A DNA stretch of 64,000 nt from Ecdyonurus torrentis (Eukaryota; Arthropoda; Insecta; Ephemeroptera; Heptageniidae): contig OX439131.1 of NCBI GenBank assembly GCA_949318235.1, positions 43,547,366-43,611,365 on the forward strand, written 5' to 3'. How positions within the stretch are numbered: the first letter of the stretch is position 1; each line of letters starts with the position of its first letter. Both the position numbers and the translations under genes were made by a program. The notes under the pieces are model-generated. The model had not been told where the DNA came from. It searched no databases and saw nothing but the letters and a program-made list of their open reading frames with translations. Positions 58,165 through 64,000 of this stretch are shown piece after piece.

Positions 58165-58240
<76 letters not shown>
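58165..58240. repeat. (CT)n microsatellite
   Basis: Perfect CT repeat of about 76 bp. Confidence 0.95.
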
Positions 58241-58244
<4 letters not shown>

Positions 58245-59157
58245 ATCTAGATTACATAATATATTAATGATATAAATACAGTATAAATGTATATATAAGA
58301 GAATACATACGTACATACAATAATTATGATAATTTTTTTTTGTTACATGCTACCATAAAAGGTGCGGTTTAATAATAATAAAAAAAAAAAAAAAAAAAAG
58401 TGAAAGAGAAAGAATAAGTAGATGTTTTTGATAGCTATTATACTATATCTTTAATGGACCTTAATTAAAATTTAAGCCTAAAAGGAGATGTTTAAATACT
58501 TCTTTATTATAAAAAAAAAACAAGTTTTGTAAGTAAAAATATAATAATAATAAAACTTCTTAAAAGAAATTAATTTTTTCACTCGTTAGCATAATATAAA
58601 AAAAGGCTTTATCATTGTTATTTCAAAATAATAGGTGTTGAAATTTTATTTGTAAAGTAATTTTGCAAATAAAAAAAATTGAAATAGGAACTACTGTTTA
58701 ATCATAAAAAGTATATTGATTGTAGATTATAATATAAAAAATATTTATAATATATTACATTTTATTAATAATTTAGATTCTCATTTCCTTTTTAATAATA
58801 ATTTAAGTAGCTTAAAAAAATTATATTTTATAAATCTCTTAGCACAGCATGAGGTTATACAAAAAAAAAATATGATAATAACATATCAAGTTATAGGATG
58901 TATGTTCATCATTTTGAAAACGACTCGTGATTTTAAAAAAAATGTATGTTATTATGTATCAGACTTGAGCTGTGATATTTATTATGTAAGGGGTCACTGA
59001 CGATTCACTGAACCAATTGTTATATCCAGTATACAAAACGAGAATCCGGCAATACGCATGGTCGCTCTGCTGTGTTAATAGTAAAATGTTCATTCACCAA
59101 TAGTTGATTTTATATATAAATAATATCTATACTGTATAGCAAAGATTCTATTATAAA

Positions 59158-59299
59158 GCATGTCTTTAGAAGTACGATAGGACACGAAACCATTTTTAAA
59201 AATTTCACGTGTCATTTGTTCAATGTTAAAAGGTTGGGAATTACGCCAAAAAATTGACAATCGATATTAGTCTGTCCTTTCGTACTTTTAGAAGGCAAG
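59158..59299. mobile_element. Short inverted-repeat MITE
   Basis: TCTTTAGAAGTACGATAGGACA on the left mirrors TGTCCTTTCGTACTTTTAGAAG on the right, about 22 bp with few mismatches, around an AT-rich centre of about 90 bp. Superfamily is not clear. Confidence 0.6.
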
Positions 59300-61593
59300 T
59301 ACAAAAATACATATACGTATAATAATTATGCTATAGCTCATTGCAGCAACATTCATATACATAATTTATGCTATAATTGTTCATAGCATAATGGGTAGCA
59401 AAATTAGTCACATTATTCCAAAATAACAACATTTGCGCTCTACAATACAGTAATTATTCAATGCCAGCATTAATTATACGTTTATTTTTCCCCGCGTATA
59501 TGGTTGAGGGGATAAGACAGTAAAAATTAATTGTCGAAAGAAAAAAAAAATCACATCAATTTAAATGTAAAAAAGTATGTAATTTTTTGGAGAACGGTTC
59601 CATCACCATATTATAGTGATTGAAGAGGGGGTATAAGAGGGTGTCACGCTTCACGGAGACATGAGTAGCGGTCACTCTTGTCTACCAAACTACTGTGTGT
59701 TTGTGTGCTCACGCCCCGACAATATTTCCGGTCAACCTTCACGCTTATATAACCCTTTCATATATATTATAACAAGATTGTATTATATATAAATGAAATA
59801 AATAAACATTAGTGTGAAAACAATTAAGACTAAATAACTAACTATAATCTACTCTCTTTTTTATCACATTTTTAACATGAGATAGAATTTTTTTTTCTGT
59901 GTTTTTGACCATAGACCACTATACAAGGTACCGCAACGGCAAAGGGGGTGATGCGGTAGGTGCGGCACGTTAAGTCGTCTCAACCGCAAGTGCTGCACGT
60001 TTGCTCGTGACCGCAACAGTTTCTCTAGACGAGAGAGAGAGAGAGAGATGTGGTGACGATTCACGTCCTGCACTTTTATATACATCCGTAACTTACATCA
60101 GTAAAAAATACACAAGTATAAACTTTTGTTTTTTATACATTTATATGTTATTTAATATTCCTATAAGCTATTCAAGTCATTCGTTCATAATAACCATGTG
60201 ATAAAAAAATTCTATAGAGTGCTAAGTATGTAATTTAATAAAGCAACTGATTGTATGTATATAATGAAAAGTTAATAAATATACAAATGAAATAGCAACC
60301 TCAGTGTGATGGGAAAAAAAAAAGATGATTAAAAAATTGTGGTGTAAACAAAAAAAAATTTGAGCAAATTTGTAATCAAAATTTGAACATACAAAAAAAA
60401 AATAGCACAATACAATAGCTCTTATACATTGTAATTTTATTGTTATTATTACCGATACTTTTTTTTTTCCGTGACGTCATATAAAAAAAAATCCAGTTTG
60501 GAAAAAAAAAAGTTACTCGATATTTTTTTTACACGTTTAATTTTGTTGTATTTAATGTCGGCATTGTTTAGACAACAGCATACTGCCAAGGCGAGCCAGC
60601 TAGCCTTATGTTCTTTTTTTTTTTTAAGTATTTAATCCCCCACCCTGAAAAAGGTGCTCAGGTAGCCCACATGTAGCAATTACCTTTAATAAAATACCCA
60701 GGGTCACACACCGTATCACCTTTCACGCCACATATATAAAATATATATATATATATAAAGCTATTTTTTATTATTATTGTAAACATGATAGTTTCAGTTT
60801 CATCATCATTATTTTTTATTTTATCATTTATAAAAATAAAATTATAGCATGTTAAAAAAGCAACATTATCTATAACTATATAAAATATGATTCATTATTT
60901 TTGCATGAATAAAAATATATAATAACTAAATTTCTATATACTTTAAAATAAAGAACATAAGAGTGTGTCAAAGAAACGATAACACGAAAAAAAGAAAAAA
61001 GAATGTAAAAATAATAATCCTATTAGTTTTTTGTTAAAAAAAATGTATATAGAAATAAAAATGTTGTGTTATAAAAATTTATATGATATAATAATATTTA
61101 TAACAATAGAAGTTAAAGTATCTCGAAATATATAATATACAATGGTTGACTGCACAGATACACGATGTATATAGCTTTGGCTATTATCTCTCTTATATAT
61201 TTTTTTGGTATATAATATGTATGACCAAAAAGTACATGGGGTAAAGAGAGAGAGAGATGCGAAACAGTTGGATAACAAGGAGAGTTACAAGTGGCACTCA
61301 TGGGGAAAATTGGCCGTGCTCTCTCTCTCTCTCTCTCGTCTTTCTCTCTTGCGAGCACTTGGGCGTGAGAGCAAGACTACACTACTACCTCCCACCCTCC
61401 TCCTCCTCCACCCACCCTGACCCTTAGCGCGTGACCGACCGCTCTTCCGAAGCCGTGACGACTTTGCGCACCAATTACACCGCTCATGCACACACTCCCT
61501 TCCTCTCTCCCTTACCTCCTCTTTTAATACCAAAGTGTTGAAATTACACAACATAAAAAAATATATATAATATACCATCGATTTTCCTCTTTT

Positions 61594-61629
<36 letters not shown>

Positions 61630-62516
61630 AGCATCAACAACGATCAAGATAAATAGATATTTCTATGTTTTAAATTGATTCTATATAAAAGGACCTATAT
61701 AATACTCCCGCGCACGTCAATTATATATATATATATTTTTTTTTACTGCAGTTAAAAATAGATTAGAGTGCGGCGGAGGCAATGGAGAGGAAATGATAAA
61801 ATATGAAAAGTAATAATATTAACACGATACATTGTTTGGAAACATAATAATCAAGGATAAAATGTCCACGTATATAAAATACGGCCACCCATAAAATATA
61901 ACATAATCAGAGTGTTATGTATAATATTTATGTGGCTTCCTATATAGTTCGCTTTCCACCTGGTCTATATACGTATGTGTGTCTCATTTCCTCTAATCTG
62001 TCTACTTGCCTGTTGAAGTGTATTTATTAGCATTTCTGTTTTAAACGTCAAACAATTAGCACAACAAATTATCATCACATGCGCACATTAAAGTCATATA
62101 TACACTCAAAAAAAAACTTCTTTTTTTTTAGTGTTGTTATAAATAAAATTTATGCAAATGAGATTAAAATAAATAATAATAACGTATTATTATATAATGA
62201 CTTAAGTAATTTAAAAAGATAATGCGATGAAATGTTTTACAATGAGTTAAAATTAGAGTACATTTTTTGTCTCTCTTTCTCTCTCTCTCTCTCTCTTCCC
62301 GCTCGAGTTGACACTTATTTAAAGCACGTTAATTTTTGGCTCGGGTTTAATGTACTAGATGCCAACATTTTTTGGCTGACATGCCAGAAAATGTCACAAA
62401 CTAGTGTAAGAAAAGTGCTGAGGGAGAGATAGAATGTCAACACGTCAACTAGTATAGGCAAATGAACTGCCGCAAATTGAATGTTACATCATGTTCTATT
62501 GCTATAAGACTCGCCA

Positions 62517-62551
<35 letters not shown>

Positions 62552-63627
62552 TTCATCTATTGAGCACGTACAAAAAATTTCTCAGAAAAAATAAAAGTAT
62601 ATGTAACAAAATGAATTAATTAAATAAAAAATATGTTTCAAAAATAAGCCATTTATTTCGAAAGTTATCAAGATAATATATAATATAACAAAAAATGCAC
62701 CAAAAAAAAAAAATAATAATATACCAAAGAAATCAAAGCTTTCAATAATTATTAAAATAAATATACAAAAAGTTTCCACTTCATAAAAAAAAATCTATAA
62801 TTCCCTATTATAATTATTATTACATTGAATAATAATTTTTTCTCTATATATTTATAAAAGGTTCATTAACTTTTTTTTTCCCCCTGTGTAAAGTATTTAA
62901 GATGATATCTATTGTCATGATCGTGTTTTCAGAGCTATCTGATGGCTGTAGACCATAAAAAATAATATGTAATATAAAAGTAGGAGGGTTGGACTTTTTT
63001 TTTTTTTTTTTTTTTTTAGTTGATGTAATCTCGTGAGCTGAGGTAACGAATGAACGAGTCCCGCCCTCGTCACGTCGACAAAATGTCACGTGAACTGATG
63101 GAAATCTAGTCTGCCTGCCTCTGCCCTTTTACTTCATCAATTTCCGCACAGCAGATAATCATCATATGCACTACAATTATTAATTATTATTTTATATACG
63201 TTGTTATTTTCTATTTTACGTATTAAAAAAAAAAAAATAGGAAGTCTAAAATTGGAGGGATTGTCAATAAATTATATCATGAAAATAATCATTATTACTA
63301 CTTTTAAATGAACAAGACAAAAAAAAAATATATATATATATATATAATTATTATAATTAATTATAAAGACAGTATATTTATTGTTTTAAAAAATTAATTA
63401 CATTCAGGAAACAAGCCCAGTATCATACATTACTGTATGTTTATCATCAACATATTATTAATATTTTTATATTTAATAAAAAAAAAATCATTTGATAACA
63501 TAAAAAAGTTGGAGAGGCTATAGAATGAAACAAACGAGTGAAAACATATCCAGTGAACCACGAACCCATTATAGGTTTCGTAATTTGCGGTTATATCGCA
63601 CGATACAACTCTATATAGTAAACCTAA

Positions 63628-63628
<1 letters not shown>

Positions 63629-63711
<83 letters not shown>
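63629..63711. repeat. (GA)n microsatellite
   Basis: Perfect GA repeat of about 83 bp. Confidence 0.95.
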
Positions 63712-63715
<4 letters not shown>

Positions 63716-64000
63716 ATAGTGGTGGTATACATATACATAACGTTATATATTTTTTTTATATTTAAAAAAAACTGGTGCTAACCATTGGCGTGTTTTTTTA
63801 TATTTTCTCGCTATAGTATATATTTCTATAATATAATCTCCATGCGCATTGCCAATTAAATCACCTCTCTACTATTACCCAGCCCCACCCTCCCTCCCTC
63901 CCAACTCGCCACACTTGATGAGAATTATGTTCATTAAACCTCATCTGACGCTTATACAAAAAAAAAAAAAAAAAATCAAATGAATGAACGAATAAAAAAA

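Larger units (their letters stand above)
54003..64000. other. gro intron 1 (partial), no exon found
   Basis: Ten kilobases upstream of the second coding exon. I looked on the minus strand for an ATG-Tyr/Phe-Pro-Ser start followed by a donor and found none. The stretch is AT-rich with T-runs, (CT)n at 58165-58240, (GA)n at 63629-63711, and two inverted-repeat elements near 55.3 and 59.2 kb. There are two small GC-richer patches near 56.6 and 59.95 kb that I cannot assign. The promoter is presumably to the right of the window. Confidence 0.55.

Noticed and set aside
59864..60085. Minus-strand frame with RLRRLNVPHLPHHPLCRCG as candidate gro first exon
   Set aside because: It does not begin with the MYPS or MFP type start, lacks a donor in the right phase, and has no Groucho wording.
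61205..61578. GC-rich Ser/Arg frames near 61.3-61.5 kb as a gro promoter or first exon
   Set aside because: The sequence is mostly CT-rich simple repeat, with no recognisable start exon and no supporting donor.

Overview
This is an AT-rich, intron-rich animal nuclear sequence. The long (TA)n, (GA)n and (TTCA)n microsatellites, the many inverted-repeat transposons and the wording of the Groucho protein point to an arthropod, most likely an insect. I cannot name the species. There is no operon, CRISPR array, rRNA or recognisable tRNA.

Only two host genes are supported, and they converge tail to tail. On the + strand, 69-2812 holds the last four coding exons of DCAF12, a WD40 substrate receptor of CUL4-DDB1 ubiquitin ligases; its 5' exons lie to the left of the window. 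On the - strand, 54002 down to 11909 holds sixteen coding exons of groucho/TLE, the WD40 co-repressor. They join in frame to 2181 nt (726 codons plus stop), covering the whole protein except its extreme N-terminus. The WD40, SP and part of the CcN coding exons are packed into 11.9-15.5 kb. The Q and GP domain exons, and a 17-nt microexon, are scattered over 22.6-54.0 kb in very large introns. The first coding exon was not found and should lie beyond 64 kb.

The spaces between exons are filled by simple repeats and by mobile DNA, mostly non-autonomous. 2.8-11.9 kb is intergenic: several short inverted-repeat elements, a foldback built from 33-bp subrepeats, a Tc1-like MITE with TA duplications and a degraded patch that may be LINE-derived. 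The groucho intron at 30.8-41.6 kb holds the most striking object: two 5'-truncated Penelope-like retroelement copies with reverse transcriptase and GIY-YIG domains, head to head in an apparently perfect palindrome (arms 1444 bp, spacer 12 bp), each with a hammerhead-ribozyme-like core overlapping the ORF end. The intron at 41.6-51.2 kb holds a 5125-bp hAT-like element with an exact 8-bp target duplication, 12-bp terminal repeats and CGGTTT/ATCGA-rich ends but no transposase ORF. It carries a foldback element that itself carries a 151-bp MITE, and a piggyBac-like MITE with TTAA duplications lies 18 bp outside its left end.

The host genes work separately: DCAF12 in ubiquitin-dependent turnover, Groucho in nuclear repression downstream of Notch/Hairy, Wnt and other pathways. 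All coordinates come from reading splice signals, reading frames and inverted repeats by eye; no database search or alignment was run.
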